In this document: positions 36,501-46,984 of the stretch, piece after piece | How positions within the stretch are numbered: position 1 is the stretch's first letter | How the letters are laid out: each line of letters opens with the position of its first letter | Source: Hydrogenophaga sp. PAMC20947 | GTDB taxonomy: Bacteria; Pseudomonadota; Gammaproteobacteria; Burkholderiales; Burkholderiaceae_C | DNA: 64,000 bases | NCBI RefSeq assembly: GCF_004795855.1 | Contig: NZ_CP039252.1 | Location: 4,712,001-4,776,000 of the forward strand | Reading direction: 5' to 3' | The notes under the pieces: generated by a model | Told to the model about the DNA's origin: nothing | Databases searched by the model: none | Seen by the model: only the letters and a program-made list of their open reading frames with translations | Program-made: the position numbers and the translations under genes

Positions 36501-37682
36501 TTAACCAAGTACCGTCTGAGCGACGATGTTGCGTTGCACTTCATTGCTGCCACCGTAGATGGTGGTCTTGCGCATGTTGAAGAAGGTGGAGGCCAGCGGG
36601 GCATTGGCGGTGACACCGCCGGGGTAGTTGCCTTGCCATCCGGCTTCCATGGCTTCTTCGATGAAAGGCATGGCAAAGGGGCCGGCTGCCAGCATCATCA
36701 GTTCGCTGTAGCGCTGCTGAATTTCGCTGCCCTTGATCTTGAGCAGGCCGGCGATATCCAGCGAATTCTTGCCCGATTTTTCGGCCGACAACACACGCAG
36801 CACCAGCATCTCCAGCGCCACGATGTCGACTTCCAGCAAGGCGATCTGATCACGGAAGCGGGCGTCATCCCACACACCTTCGGTCTTGGCGAGGCGCTTC
36901 AGACGCTCCAGCTCGCGTTTGGCACGGTTGACATCGGCGATGTTGGTGCGCTCGTGGCTCAGCAGGTGTTTGGCGTAGGTCCAGCCCTTGTTTTCTTCGC
37001 CAATCAGGTTGTTGGCGGGCACCTTGACGTTGTCAAACCAGACTTCGTTGACTTCGCACTCGCCGTCGAGCAGCTTGATCGGGCGCACGGTGACGCCTGG
37101 TGTCTTCATATCGATCAACAAGAAGCTGATACCGGTTTGGGGCTTGCCCTCGGTGCTGGTGCGCACCAGGCAGAAGATCCACTCGCCATACTGGCCCAGT
37201 GTGGTCCAGGTCTTCTGGCCATTGACGATGAAATGATCACCTTCGCGCTCGGCCTTGCATTTCACCGAAGCGAGGTCCGAACCCGAACCTGGCTCGCTGT
37301 AACCCTGGCTCCACCAGACTTCGCCGCTGGCAATGCCGGGCAGGAAGCGTTCTTGCTGCTCCTTGTTGCCAAAGGCCATGATCACCGGCGCCACCATCAC
37401 GGGGCCAAACGGGACCACGCGCGGTGCGCCTGCCAGCGCGCATTCTTCTTCAAACAGGTGCTTTTGCACGGCGGTCCAGCCCGGACCGCCAAATTCTTTG
37501 GCCCAGCCGTGGCCCAGCCAGCCTTTTTTGCCCAGAATTTTGGCCCAGCGCTGCATGTCATCGCGCGTGAGCCGCAAGGCGTTGTGCACTTTGTGAGAGA
37601 GGTCTTCGGGGAGGTTGCCCTTGACCCAGGCGCGAATTTCTTCGCGAAACGCCTGTTCTTCGGGGGTGAAAGCCAAATCCAT
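36501..37682 (-). CDS. Acyl-CoA dehydrogenase, large subunit of a two-subunit enzyme
   Basis: 393-residue acyl-CoA dehydrogenase. Visible are WWSQGYSEPGSGSDLASVKC (the FAD/acyl-CoA signature), VNGQKTWTTLGQYGEWIF and the C-terminal IYGGSNEVQRNIVAQTVLG. It is the upstream partner of the small subunit gene and resembles PimC-type large subunits used in aromatic-acid or dicarboxylate beta-oxidation. ATG at 37682 has AGGAG close upstream. The 74 bases before it, ahead of the yceH gene end, hold the likely promoter. Confidence 0.87.
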   Translation of the reverse strand: MDLAFTPEEQAFREEIRAWVKGNLPEDLSHKVHNALRLTRDDMQRWAKILGKKGWLGHGWAKEFGGPGWTAVQKHLFEEECALAGAPRVVPFGPVMVAPVIMAFGNKEQQERFLPGIASGEVWWSQGYSEPGSGSDLASVKCKAEREGDHFIVNGQKTWTTLGQYGEWIFCLVRTSTEGKPQTGISFLLIDMKTPGVTVRPIKLLDGECEVNEVWFDNVKVPANNLIGEENKGWTYAKHLLSHERTNIADVNRAKRELERLKRLAKTEGVWDDARFRDQIALLEVDIVALEMLVLRVLSAEKSGKNSLDIAGLLKIKGSEIQQRYSELMMLAAGPFAMPFIEEAMEAGWQGNYPGGVTANAPLASTFFNMRKTTIYGGSNEVQRNIVAQTVLG

Positions 37683-37756
37683 GGATGTCTCCTTGTTTCA
37701 GGGGTCGACGGGTAGCCCGTTCGACGTCAGCATCCAGTTTCGCACGACCGTTCGTT

Positions 37757-38476
37757 TTATGCCTGTCCGGGCTGTGACAGACCCAGCTGTTCATGCAAGT
37801 TTTGCAGTTGTCCTTCCAGGCGACCCACCGTTTCCTCCAGCGTGGCCACGCGCCGGCTGAGGTGGATGACGTCGTCCTCGGTCGCGCTGGCGCTTAGACC
37901 CGCGTGGTGGGTGGCCACGGGTTGGTTGAGGTCCACCGGGCCGCACAACAGGTGCGCCCAGCGTTGCTCGCGCGCGCCGGGCGCCTTGGGCAGTTTGACA
38001 ACCAGGGCTCCGCCTTTTTCTGCCGAGCGGTCTTGCAGCTCTTCGAGAAAAGCGTCCACCGATGCGATGTCGAGAAACTTGTACCAGCGCTCGACGTTCA
38101 GCCGCAACTCGCCCGCTGTCTGGGGCCCACGCAACATCAGCATACCCAGCAGAACTGCGGATTGTTCCGGCACGCCGACCGTGCGCAAGAAATTGTGTTC
38201 GTAGCGGGTGACACGACCCCCGCTGGACTCAAACACCATGTGGAGCTGGCGCAGTTCGTCCAGGGCCTCGGCCACGAGTGCATCGGCCAGCTGCATCACC
38301 GGCTCCCGGCTGGATTTCTGGTTACAGCCAGTGATCAGGTTGTTGAAGGTGAGCGGGTAGCTGTCGGGGACGGTGCGGGCCTTCTCCATCAGCGTGCCGA
38401 GGATGCGGGCTTCGATGTCGGACAGGGGGCGTTGCTGAAAGTCGTGGCGGCGGGGGGATGGGGTGTCAGGGGTCAT
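37757..38476 (-). CDS. YceH family (DUF480) winged-helix protein
   Basis: 239-residue cytosolic protein with two DUF480 winged-helix repeats (about 15-95 and 100-180). It shows the family start [26 protein letters not shown], then [10 protein letters not shown], and [18 protein letters not shown] short coiled-coil C-terminus (about 195-235) has regular hydrophobic spacing. The role of YceH is not settled; DNA binding is a family inference. The ATG at 38476 is chosen over a 95-codon upstream extension that overlaps purN on the other strand. It is divergent from purN with 30 bases between starts, so they share a promoter region. Confidence 0.86.
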   Translation of the reverse strand: MTPDTPSPRRHDFQQRPLSDIEARILGTLMEKARTVPDSYPLTFNNLITGCNQKSSREPVMQLADALVAEALDELRQLHMVFESSGGRVTRYEHNFLRTVGVPEQSAVLLGMLMLRGPQTAGELRLNVERWYKFLDIASVDAFLEELQDRSAEKGGALVVKLPKAPGAREQRWAHLLCGPVDLNQPVATHHAGLSASATEDDVIHLSRRVATLEETVGRLEGQLQNLHEQLGLSQPGQA

Positions 38477-38506
38477 TACACTTCTTGCCTCAGTAGGAAT
38501 GTTGGC

Positions 38507-39094
38507 GTGAACCAGAAAAACATTGTGATCTTGATTTCCGGCGGTGGCTCCAACATGGCCGCCATCGTCGATGCTTCGCGCCAGCGCCGCTGGCTGGAGC
38601 GCCATGGCGCTGCCGTAACGGCCGTGATCAGCAACAAGGCCGATGCGGGCGGCCTCATCTGGGCGCGCAGCCAGGGGCTGGCCTGTGCCGCGCTGGATCA
38701 CCGAGCCTACCCCACACGGGAGGCTTTTGATGCGGCCCTGATGGCGCAGGTGGACACCCATTCACCTGCGCTGGTGGTGCTCGCCGGGTTCATGCGCATT
38801 CTCACGCCGGGTTTTGTGGCGCACTACGAGGGGCGCCTGGTCAACATCCACCCCAGTTTGTTGCCCGCGTTCACCGGCTTGCACACCCACCAGCGCGCCA
38901 TTGACGCGGGTTGCCGCTTTGCCGGCGCCACGGTGCACCGTGTCACGGCGGAGCTGGACCATGGGGCCATCCTGGCGCAGGCGGTGGTGCCGGTGATGCC
39001 AGGTGACACGGCCGATGCCCTCGCCAGCCGGGTGCTCAGCCAGGAGCACCGCCTCTACCCTCAGGCCGTCGAAGCGTTGATCGCTGCGGGCTGA
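38507..39094 (+). CDS. purN: Phosphoribosylglycinamide formyltransferase (PurN), GTG start
   Basis: 195-residue enzyme that formylates GAR with 10-formyl-tetrahydrofolate in purine synthesis. [16 protein letters not shown] (about 7-22) is the substrate loop. [20 protein letters not shown] holds the catalytic Asn and His, and [17 protein letters not shown] gives the conserved Asp. The GTG at 38507 has TAGGAA eight bases before it and starts MNQKNIVIL, matching family starts. Gene order with yceH is divergent. The dedA-like gene is convergent downstream. Confidence 0.94.
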   Translation: MNQKNIVILISGGGSNMAAIVDASRQRRWLERHGAAVTAVISNKADAGGLIWARSQGLACAALDHRAYPTREAFDAALMAQVDTHSPALVVLAGFMRILTPGFVAHYEGRLVNIHPSLLPAFTGLHTHQRAIDAGCRFAGATVHRVTAELDHGAILAQAVVPVMPGDTADALASRVLSQEHRLYPQAVEALIAAG

Positions 39095-39132
39095 AGCGTT
39101 CTTCAGGGGTTGCTGGGGCGCTCTTGAATGGA

Positions 39133-39717
39133 TCAGCGCAGCGCGTAGTAAAGGGCGACACCCACAACCACCAGGGCCACGGAAGCCCAGCCAATCATGT
39201 CGATGTGCCGCCGCAGTTGGGCTTCCATGCGTGCACCGCCCCAGCGCATCAGCCCGGCCACCAGGAAGAAGCGCGCGCCTCGGCCGACGAACGAAGCCAC
39301 CGCAAAGGGCAGCAAAGCCATGGACAACACCCCCGCTGCGATCGTGAAGACCTTGTAGGGGATGGGTGAAAACCCGGCGATCAGAACCGCAACCACGCCC
39401 CACTCCTGGAACCAGGCCAGGGCCTGGGAATAGGCGCCCCAGTAATGGCTGTTCTGCAGCCAGGGCTCGATCGAAGAAAAGGCCCAGGCCCCGATGGCAT
39501 AGCCAAACAGGCCGCCGACCAGAGAACACACGGTGGTGATCCAGGCCAGGCGCCAGGCTTTGTCGGGGTGGGCCAGGCTCATCGGGATGAGCATCACATC
39601 GGGCGGGATGGGGAAGAAAGACGACTCGGCGAAACTTATGCCACCCAGATACCAGGGGGCGTGGCGGTGACGGGCCCATTGCATGGCTCGCTCGTACAGG
39701 GGGGCAAACAGCTTCAT
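39133..39717 (-). CDS. DedA/YqaA family membrane protein
   Basis: 194-residue inner-membrane protein of the DedA/VTT superfamily, YqaA branch. It has GGISFAESSFFPIPPDVMLIPM (a re-entrant loop with acidic and proline residues) and AGFSPIPYKVFTIAAGVLSM, followed by about four helices. DedA proteins are linked to lipid-carrier flipping and membrane homeostasis. The ATG at 39717 lies nine bases past the prfC stop, so the two genes are probably co-transcribed on the minus strand. Confidence 0.87.
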   Translation of the reverse strand: MKLFAPLYERAMQWARHRHAPWYLGGISFAESSFFPIPPDVMLIPMSLAHPDKAWRLAWITTVCSLVGGLFGYAIGAWAFSSIEPWLQNSHYWGAYSQALAWFQEWGVVAVLIAGFSPIPYKVFTIAAGVLSMALLPFAVASFVGRGARFFLVAGLMRWGGARMEAQLRRHIDMIGWASVALVVVGVALYYALR

Positions 39718-39725
39718 GGGGTCTT

Positions 39726-41348
39726 TCAGACGCCTTTTTGATGGAACACCAGGCCCGCGTGCTCGCGCATGGCGTGGAACTTGATCTTGGGCCAGTTGGC
39801 CTCGACCGCGCGCAAGGTGGCAACGTGGTCTACCAGCAGCGTGGGCGCATCCACCGCATCCAGGGCCACGCGGTGGCTGTTGGCGTCGATGAACTTCTTG
39901 AGCTCGATTTCACCGCCATCTTCGGGCGCGCAGGTCACCCAGCGCGCCACTTGATAAGGGCTGCCCATGATGCGGGCCTTGACACCGTATTCGTGTTCCA
40001 GGCGGTGGGCCACCACTTCAAACTGCAGCTGTCCCACAGCGCCCAGGAGCAGCACCGAGCCTGCCACGGGGCGGAACACCTGGATCGCGCCTTCTTCGCC
40101 CAGCTGGGTCAGACCTGCGCGCAGCTGCTTGCTGCGCAGGGGATCGGCCACCTCCACGCTGCGGATGATCTCGGGCGCGAAAAACGGCAGGCCGGTGAAT
40201 TGCAGGGTCTCGCCTTCGGTCAACGTGTCGCCGAGCTGGAGCACACCGTGGTTGGGAATACCGATGATGTCGCCCGCAAAGGCTTCGTCCAGCAACTCGC
40301 GGCGCTGGGACAGGAACGACACCACGGTGTTGGGCCGCATTTCTTTGCCCGAGCGCACCACCTTGATCTTCATGCCCCGCACAAAGTGACCGCTGGCCAG
40401 GCGCACGAAGGCAATGCGGTCGCGGTGGGCCGGGTCCATGTTGGCCTGGATCTTGAACACCACGCCCGTGAATTTGGGCTCTTCGGGCTTGACCACGCGC
40501 TGCATCGCAGGCCGCTCGCCGGGCGGTGGCGCCAGATCAACCAGCGCGTCCAGCACTTCACGCACGCCAAAGTTGTTGACGGCCGATCCGAAGAACATGG
40601 GCGTCTGGCGGCCCGCCAGGAATTCGGTTCTGTCAAAGGAGGTGGATGCGCCAGCCACCAGCTCCAGCTCTTCTTTGGCTTGCTCAAAATCGCTGCCAAA
40701 GCGTTTCAAGCTTTGGGGATTGCCCAGTCCGGAGAGCACTTCCTCTTCACCGCCGCGGCGGTCTTCGCCAGCGCTGAACACGCGCATCTGGTCGGTGCGG
40801 CGGTCGAACACACCGCGGAAGGTCTTGCCCATGCCCACGGGCCAGGTGAAGGGCACCACCGTCATGCCCAGTTCCCGCTCAATTTCGTCCATCAGGTCGA
40901 GCGGCGCCTGGACTTCGCGGTCCATCTTGTTGACGAACGTGAGAATGGGCGTGTTGCGCGCCCGGCAGACCTGCAGCAGGCGCCGGGTTTGGGGTTCCAC
41001 GCCATTGCCTGCGTCAATCACCATCAGGGCCGCGTCCACCGCGGTCAGCACGCGGTAGGTGTCTTCCGAGAAGTCCTGGTGGCCGGGGGTATCGAGCAGG
41101 TTGATCACGCAGTCGCGGTATTCCATCTGCATCACCGAAGACGCCACCGAAATGCCCCGTTGCTTCTCGATTTCCATCCAGTCGGACGTGGCGTGCCGCG
41201 CCGCCTTGCGGGCTTTCACGCTGCCGGCAATGTTGATCGCGCCCGAGAAAAGCAGCAGCTTTTCCGTGAGCGTGGTCTTACCCGCGTCGGGGTGTGAAAT
41301 GATGGCGAAGGTGCGCCGGCGGCGCACTTGTTGGGCAATATCGGACAT
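39726..41348 (-). CDS. prfC: Peptide chain release factor 3
   Basis: 540-residue translational GTPase that recycles RF1/RF2 after termination. G-domain motifs: SHPDAGKTTLTEKLLL (G1, about 18-33), GISVASSVMQ (G2), DTPGHQDFSEDTYR (G3) and NKMDR (G4). A C-terminal RF3-specific domain ends with KFHAMREHAGLVFHQKGV. ATG at 41348, divergent from the RsmB-like gene across 55 bases. Length is normal. Confidence 0.95.
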   Translation of the reverse strand: MSDIAQQVRRRRTFAIISHPDAGKTTLTEKLLLFSGAINIAGSVKARKAARHATSDWMEIEKQRGISVASSVMQMEYRDCVINLLDTPGHQDFSEDTYRVLTAVDAALMVIDAGNGVEPQTRRLLQVCRARNTPILTFVNKMDREVQAPLDLMDEIERELGMTVVPFTWPVGMGKTFRGVFDRRTDQMRVFSAGEDRRGGEEEVLSGLGNPQSLKRFGSDFEQAKEELELVAGASTSFDRTEFLAGRQTPMFFGSAVNNFGVREVLDALVDLAPPPGERPAMQRVVKPEEPKFTGVVFKIQANMDPAHRDRIAFVRLASGHFVRGMKIKVVRSGKEMRPNTVVSFLSQRRELLDEAFAGDIIGIPNHGVLQLGDTLTEGETLQFTGLPFFAPEIIRSVEVADPLRSKQLRAGLTQLGEEGAIQVFRPVAGSVLLLGAVGQLQFEVVAHRLEHEYGVKARIMGSPYQVARWVTCAPEDGGEIELKKFIDANSHRVALDAVDAPTLLVDHVATLRAVEANWPKIKFHAMREHAGLVFHQKGV

Positions 41349-41403
41349 AACCTTAGATTATCGCTCGCAGGGAGATCGCCTATCCAGAGGCGACAATACC
41401 CAT

Positions 41404-42678
41404 ATGCACCCAAAAGCTCTGCTGGACGAATGCGCCGGCCTCATGGAACAGGTTTTTAAGTTTGATCACCCGGCGGATGCCGTGGTGTCGCGGTACTTTC
41501 GCGAACACCGCTCGCTGGGGTCTCGCGAGCGCGCCACGCTGTCAGACACGGTTTACGCCGCCTTGCGCGAGCGCCTGAAATTTGAATGGTTTGCCCGCTC
41601 GGGCAGCGGGTCCAAGTGGCGCAAGCTCTCGATCCTGGGGTTTCCCGGCGATCGCGATTTCCTCAAGAGCGCGCTGACCGATCAGGAAAAGACCTGGCTC
41701 GATAACTGCCTGAATGCCTCAGACAATGAGTTGATGGCGCCCCATCGCCACAACCTGCCCGAATGGCTGGCCTCTGCACTGAAGGCGCAAGTGGGGGATG
41801 AGTTTGATGCGCTTGTGGCCAGTTTGAACCACATGGCCGCGCTGGACTTGCGCGTCAACCTGTTCAAAAAGAAGCGGGAAGCGGTGTTGGCCGATTTGCG
41901 TCTGGCCGGGTTGGCTTGCGAGCCCACGCCCTATTCCCCTATGGGTATCCGGTTGCAGGGCAAACCCTCTTTGGCCAAAACGCCTTCGTTCGTACAGGGC
42001 GATGTGGAGGTACAAGACGAAGGCTCGCAGCTGCTGGCGTTGCTGATGGATGCCAAGCGGGGCGAAATGGTGGTGGATTTTTGCGCCGGCGCCGGCGGCA
42101 AGACCTTGGCCATCGGTGCGGCCATGCGCAACAGCGGCCGGCTCTATGCCTTTGACACCTCGGCCCACCGTCTGGATGCGCTCAAGCCCCGGCTGGCGCG
42201 CAGTGGCTTGTCCAACGTGCATCCGGTCGCCATTGCCCACGAGCGCGACGACCGCATCAAGCGCCTCGCAGGCAAGATCGACCGTGTGCTGGTGGATGCG
42301 CCCTGTTCGGGTCTGGGAACTTTGCGGCGCAGCCCCGATCTCAAATGGCGTCAAACGCCGGAAACCGTGGCCGCCCAAGTGGAGCTCCAGCAAGCCATCC
42401 TGAACAGTGCGGTCCGATTGCTCAAGCCCGGCGGCCGATTGGTTTACGCCACTTGCAGCCTGTTGCGGGAAGAAAACGAATCCGTGGCGCAGGCTTTTGG
42501 CCAAGCGCATCCTGATTTCGAACCAGTCGATGTGAAGGCGCTGCTGGAAAGTGCCCAAGTCTCGGGGGCTGAGACGCTGACCGTGGACGCGGACGGCCAG
42601 TCTTGTCTGCGTTTGTGGCCACACCGCCACGGCACAGATGGATTTTTTGCCGCGGTTTGGCAGAAAAAGACCGCGTGA
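41404..42678 (+). CDS. RsmB/NOP family SAM-dependent RNA methyltransferase
   Basis: 424-residue cytosine-C5 RNA methyltransferase. The catalytic half (about 195-424) has VVDFCAGAGGKTLAIGAA for SAM, DAPCSGLGTLRRSPDLKW with the releasing cysteine and YATCSLLREENESV with the nucleophilic cysteine. The N-terminal 150 residues are helical but lack an obvious NusB domain, so it is not canonical RsmB; the rRNA or tRNA target is open. The ATG at 41404 is used (MHPKALLDECAGLMEQ). It stands between the divergent prfC and the downstream desaturase gene. Confidence 0.88.
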   Translation: MHPKALLDECAGLMEQVFKFDHPADAVVSRYFREHRSLGSRERATLSDTVYAALRERLKFEWFARSGSGSKWRKLSILGFPGDRDFLKSALTDQEKTWLDNCLNASDNELMAPHRHNLPEWLASALKAQVGDEFDALVASLNHMAALDLRVNLFKKKREAVLADLRLAGLACEPTPYSPMGIRLQGKPSLAKTPSFVQGDVEVQDEGSQLLALLMDAKRGEMVVDFCAGAGGKTLAIGAAMRNSGRLYAFDTSAHRLDALKPRLARSGLSNVHPVAIAHERDDRIKRLAGKIDRVLVDAPCSGLGTLRRSPDLKWRQTPETVAAQVELQQAILNSAVRLLKPGGRLVYATCSLLREENESVAQAFGQAHPDFEPVDVKALLESAQVSGAETLTVDADGQSCLRLWPHRHGTDGFFAAVWQKKTA

Positions 42679-42856
42679 AGAGTGGTTTTTCCCACGCTCA
42701 CGGCGATTTGTTGCTGGCAACATAGCTGGAGGGGTGTGTCCAAAGGTTGGTGAAAAGGCCCCTCAGCCTTAAAATACCCTGTTGCCCGTCGCTGCTTGTC
42801 AGCGCATGGGGCCGGTTGATGATTGGCGCCCAAGAGGGCGGCTGAATAGGAACTCA

Positions 42857-44083
42857 ATGATTGCAAGCGATTTCGGTACCTGGTCCGATCTGTGGTTTGG
42901 CCTGATGGATTTTCTGGCCAACGGCCTGACGCGCGCCACGTGGTGGCAAGTGATCATCGTCACGCTGGTGCTCACCCACATCACCATTGCCAGTGTCACC
43001 ATCTACCTGCACCGCCATCAAGCCCACCGCTCGCTGGACCTGCATCCGATCGTGTCGCACTTCTTCCGCTTCTGGCTGTGGTTGACCACCGGCCAGGTGA
43101 CCAAAGAATGGGCGGCAATCCACCGCAAGCACCACGCCAAGTGCGAGCAGGCCGAAGATCCCCACAGCCCCCATGTGCACGGCATCAAGACTGTGTTGTT
43201 CACCGGTGCCGAGCTGTACCGCAAAGAGTCGAAAAACCTCGAAACAATGGCCCGTTACGGCCACGGTACCCCCGATGACTGGATCGAGCGCAACCTGTAC
43301 ACGCGCTTCTCATGGCAGGGCGTGGCCGTGATGATGGTCATCAACCTCGCGCTGTTTGGCGTGGTCGGCATGTCCATCTGGGCCGTGCAGATGGCCTGGA
43401 TACCGATCACCGCCGCTGGCATCATCAACGGGGCCGCCCACTACTGGGGCTACCGCAACTTCGAAGCGACCGACGCCAGCACGAACATCTCCCCCTGGGG
43501 CATCCTGATTGGCGGCGAGGAGCTGCACAACAACCACCACACCTACCCGACCTCGGCCAAGCTGTCCGTCAAGCCCTACGAGTTCGACATTGGCTGGATG
43601 TACATCCGCATGATGGAAATGGTGGGCTTGGCCAAGGTCAAGAAGACGCCACCCAAGATGGCCTATGGCGATGTGCGCGCTGTGGCCGATGAAAAGACGC
43701 TGGAAGCCATCATTGCCAACCGCTACGAAGTGATGGCCGGCTATGCGCGTGAAATGCGTGCCGCTTGCAAACGTGAAATGCAGGCGCTGCAACCCCGCCG
43801 GGGCGATGTGGCCGTCATGGCCGCAGCACGCCGCTGGCTGCACCGCGATGAAGCGAAGGTGCCTGCCAGCGTGAGGCCCCACTTGGCGCAGGTGCGCGCC
43901 GAGCACCCGGTGCTCGACAAAATGGTCACCATGCGCGAAGAACTGCGCGCCCTGTGGTCCAGCACCACGGCCACGCGCGAGCAGCTCGCAGGCGATCTGC
44001 AGGCCTGGTGCCGCCGGGCCGAAGAAAGCGGGATCGCTGCCTTGCGCGATTTTTCGATCCGCTTGCGGTCCGCTCACGCTTGA
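42857..44083 (+). CDS. Fatty acid desaturase (acyl-CoA/acyl-lipid delta-9 type)
   Basis: 408-residue inner-membrane di-iron desaturase. The three histidine boxes are HRHQAH (about 52-57), HRKHH (about 90-94) and HNNHH (about 222-226). Four hydrophobic helices are arranged around them. After the third box a soluble extension of about 130 residues (from 275) continues with charged helices; its function is not known to me. The ATG at 42857 follows AGGA; the open frame starts 25 codons earlier but that part is not membrane-like. It introduces cis double bonds for membrane fluidity in related bacteria. Confidence 0.88.
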   Translation: MIASDFGTWSDLWFGLMDFLANGLTRATWWQVIIVTLVLTHITIASVTIYLHRHQAHRSLDLHPIVSHFFRFWLWLTTGQVTKEWAAIHRKHHAKCEQAEDPHSPHVHGIKTVLFTGAELYRKESKNLETMARYGHGTPDDWIERNLYTRFSWQGVAVMMVINLALFGVVGMSIWAVQMAWIPITAAGIINGAAHYWGYRNFEATDASTNISPWGILIGGEELHNNHHTYPTSAKLSVKPYEFDIGWMYIRMMEMVGLAKVKKTPPKMAYGDVRAVADEKTLEAIIANRYEVMAGYAREMRAACKREMQALQPRRGDVAVMAAARRWLHRDEAKVPASVRPHLAQVRAEHPVLDKMVTMREELRALWSSTTATREQLAGDLQAWCRRAEESGIAALRDFSIRLRSAHA

Positions 44084-44090
44084 ATTAGCC

Positions 44091-44287
44091 CACGCCTGCG
44101 CCGGCCCGATGCTCGGGCCGTCACCCCCCAAGGGGGCAGCGCTGGCCGACCGGCAGAGCCGGATCGACGGCGTTCTCGGTGAAGACGGGTGCGCCGAGTG
44201 CGGCCGCTACCTCAGGACAAGAAACCCATGCTTGCGGTGCTCTAATCACTTAGAGGGGGCGATGCTGGCGGCCTGGCTGAACCGGAA
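44091..44287 (+). repeat. Dispersed GC-rich repeat, full copy and partial copy
   Basis: The full copy (about 44091-44200) reads GTCACCCCCCAAGGGGGCAG then CGCTGGCCGACCGGCAGAGC and GGCGTTCTCGGTGAAGAC. It matches the copy between livG and livF closely, base for base over most of its length. A second partial copy (GAGGGGGCGATGCTGGCGGC, about 44251-44287) follows and matches the recJ-side copy. Confidence 0.7.
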
Positions 44288-44332
44288 CGACTGCCGCTTG
44301 GGTTGACCGCCTCACTGGGATTTGATCCTGAA

Positions 44333-44358
44333 AGCCCGCCAATGAGCGGGCTCTTTTT
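44333..44358 (+). terminator. Plus-strand rho-independent terminator
   Basis: Seven-base stem AGCCCGC (44333-44339) / GCGGGCT (44346-44352) with a six-base loop and then CTTTTTT. It lies about 250 bases past the desaturase stop, beyond the repeat copies. It may end the desaturase transcript or that of an unrecognised short RNA. Confidence 0.7.
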
Positions 44359-44520
44359 TGCCTGGTTGGCCTGGGTCGAGCGCACGGATGGCGCAGCGTC
44401 AGGGGTGCCCTTCACAGAATGAGGCTTCGTGCGCTGTGGAGTAGGCCGACGGGCACAGGGCATGGACGGCTCGGTATCTCACAGGGGGCAGCCGAGACAG
44501 GCGGGCGCAGAGCGGACAAC

Positions 44521-44551
44521 AAAAAACCCGCTGGTTCGCAGCGGGTTTTTT
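44521..44551. terminator. Bidirectional terminator after rpmG
   Basis: A ten-base perfect stem AAACCCGCTG (44524-44533) / CAGCGGGTTT (44539-44548) is flanked by A-runs on the left and T-runs on the right, so it can act in both directions. It lies 18 bases past the rpmG stop on the minus strand. Confidence 0.85.
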
Positions 44552-44569
44552 GGGGAGAGTCGCGCCGAA

Positions 44570-44740
44570 TTACTTCAGCTTGATCTCTTTGTAGTCCACG
44601 TGCTTGCGGGCTTTAGGATCAAATTTCTTGATCAGCATCTTGTCCGGCGTGGTCTTTTTGTTTTTGGTCGTGGTGTAGAAGTGGCCGGTTCCAGCAGTGG
44701 ATTCCAGCTTGATCTTTTCGCGTGTGCCTTTGGTTGCCAT
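44570..44740 (-). CDS. rpmG: 50S ribosomal protein L33
   Basis: 56-residue ribosomal protein of the large subunit. It starts [20 protein letters not shown] and ends [10 protein letters not shown], both typical of L33. It lacks the zinc CxxC pairs, so it is the cysteine-free (C-minus) form. The ATG at 44740 is preceded by AAGGAGAACC. It lies 12 bases after rpmB, the classical rpmB-rpmG order, and a strong terminator follows. Confidence 0.95.
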   Translation of the reverse strand: MATKGTREKIKLESTAGTGHFYTTTKNKKTTPDKMLIKKFDPKARKHVDYKEIKLK

Positions 44741-44752
44741 GTTCGGTTCTCC

Positions 44753-44986
44753 TTAAGCTTGGCCGCGTGCGCGCAGGTCGGCGAGCACAGTTTCGATGCC
44801 CTTTTTGTCGATCAGGCGCAATGCTGCACCCGAGACGCGCAGGCGCACCCAACGGTTTTCGGCTTCCACCCAGAAACGGCGGTATTGCAGGTTCGGCAGG
44901 AACCGGCGCTTGGTTTTGTTGTTGGCGTGGGAAACATTGTTCCCGACCATGGGCTTTTTGCCCGTAACGTCGCAGACGCGTGCCAT
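44753..44986 (-). CDS. rpmB: 50S ribosomal protein L28
   Basis: 77-residue large-subunit ribosomal protein. It starts [20 protein letters not shown] and contains [19 protein letters not shown], the L28 hallmark, with the usual basic character. There is a single cysteine (C5), so no zinc site. ATG at 44986. It is the first gene of the rpmB-rpmG pair. The 212 bases upstream, up to the trxB stop, hold the promoter region and no gene. Confidence 0.96.
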   Translation of the reverse strand: MARVCDVTGKKPMVGNNVSHANNKTKRRFLPNLQYRRFWVEAENRWVRLRVSGAALRLIDKKGIETVLADLRARGQA

Positions 44987-45198
44987 AAGGACACTCCGAT
45001 CAATTTTCTACAGCTGCACAACCGGGATGCTTTCGCATCTGGCATGTCAGCCTCACCTCGCCAGGAAAGGGTGGCGGTAACCCGAGACATTTGCATCGAT
45101 CTGCCGTTCGAGTGAACGTCAAATTTCGCAGAGCCTCGGATTATAGCCCGCTCGATGTGCTTTGGCTAAATGGCCTGATGAGCGGCTGGGATGCGGCT

Positions 45199-46188
<990 letters not shown>

Positions 46189-46309
46189 TCACGCTGGCGC
46201 ACCTCTTGGGGGCCGCCGGCCAGGCGCTGCGCCTGGCGGTGTGTGCGATGTTGCATCCCATTGTATGAAAGAGCTTTGCGCTGCGCTCTGCAGCCATAGG
46301 AATACACGC

Positions 46310-46984
46310 ATGTCCATCCTGTCCAATCTGGATCTGATCCGTCGGGTCCCCTTGTTTTCCACCTTGACACAGGCGCAGGCCGAATCGGTAGCGGATGCCG
46401 TGACGAAAAAACGGTACAAGCGAGGCGAGTGCATCGTTGAGCAAGGCAAGAAGTCCAACATGCTGGCCATTGTTCTCACGGGGCGTGCCCGTGTGGTGAC
46501 CACCGATGCCCGTGGCCGCGAGGTGATATTGGCCACCATGAACCCCGGCGACTACGTGGGTGAGATGAGTCTGATCGACAATCAGCCCCATTCGGCCACG
46601 GTTCGCGCCGAAATCCAGACCGATGTGCTGATCTTGGGGCGGGTGGAGTTTGCGCGTTGCCTGCCTGAGAACACCTCCATGGCGTATGCCGTGATGAAGG
46701 GCCTGGTCCAGCGCCTGCGGCATGCCGATCGAAAGATCGAGTCGCTCGCCCTGATGGACGTGTATGGCCGGGTGGCCCGCGCCCTGCTGGAATTTGCAAA
46801 ACCCGACAAAGACGGCCAGCTGGTGATCCGCGATCGCGTGTCGCGCCAGGACGTTGCCAAGATGATCGGTGCCTCGCGTGAGATGGTCAGCCGCGTCATG
46901 AAGGACCTCGAAGACCGGGGTTTCATCGAATTGGCAGAAGACGGCTCCACTCTCGTCAAAGACCGCCTCAACTCCCTGGGTTGA
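46310..46984 (+). CDS. Crp/Fnr family regulator, CRP-like
   Basis: 224 residues: a cyclic-nucleotide-binding-type domain (about 1-115), dimer helix and winged helix (about 155-215). In the recognition helix the sequence SREMVSR has R, E and R at the spacing of E. coli CRP R180/E181/R185, so TGTGA-type half-sites are the likely target. No cysteine cluster is present. ATG at 46310 with AGGA upstream; the frame opens 71 codons earlier but that part covers the trxB promoter. Next to ftsK and trxB; such a regulator before ftsK is common in betaproteobacteria. Confidence 0.86.
   Translation: MSILSNLDLIRRVPLFSTLTQAQAESVADAVTKKRYKRGECIVEQGKKSNMLAIVLTGRARVVTTDARGREVILATMNPGDYVGEMSLIDNQPHSATVRAEIQTDVLILGRVEFARCLPENTSMAYAVMKGLVQRLRHADRKIESLALMDVYGRVARALLEFAKPDKDGQLVIRDRVSRQDVAKMIGASREMVSRVMKDLEDRGFIELAEDGSTLVKDRLNSLG

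Larger units (their letters stand above)
44084..44569. other. Gene-free stretch with repeats and two terminators
   Basis: 486 bases between the desaturase and rpmG. It holds one full and one partial copy of the dispersed repeat (44091-44287), a plus-strand terminator (44333-44358) and the rpmG terminator (44521-44551). The bases from 44360 to 44520 show nothing I can assign; no tRNA or coding frame is convincing. Confidence 0.6.

Noticed and set aside
44360..44520. Possible structural RNA gene between the two terminators
   Set aside because: No tRNA cloverleaf, no 6S or tmRNA signature and no clear promoter could be seen.
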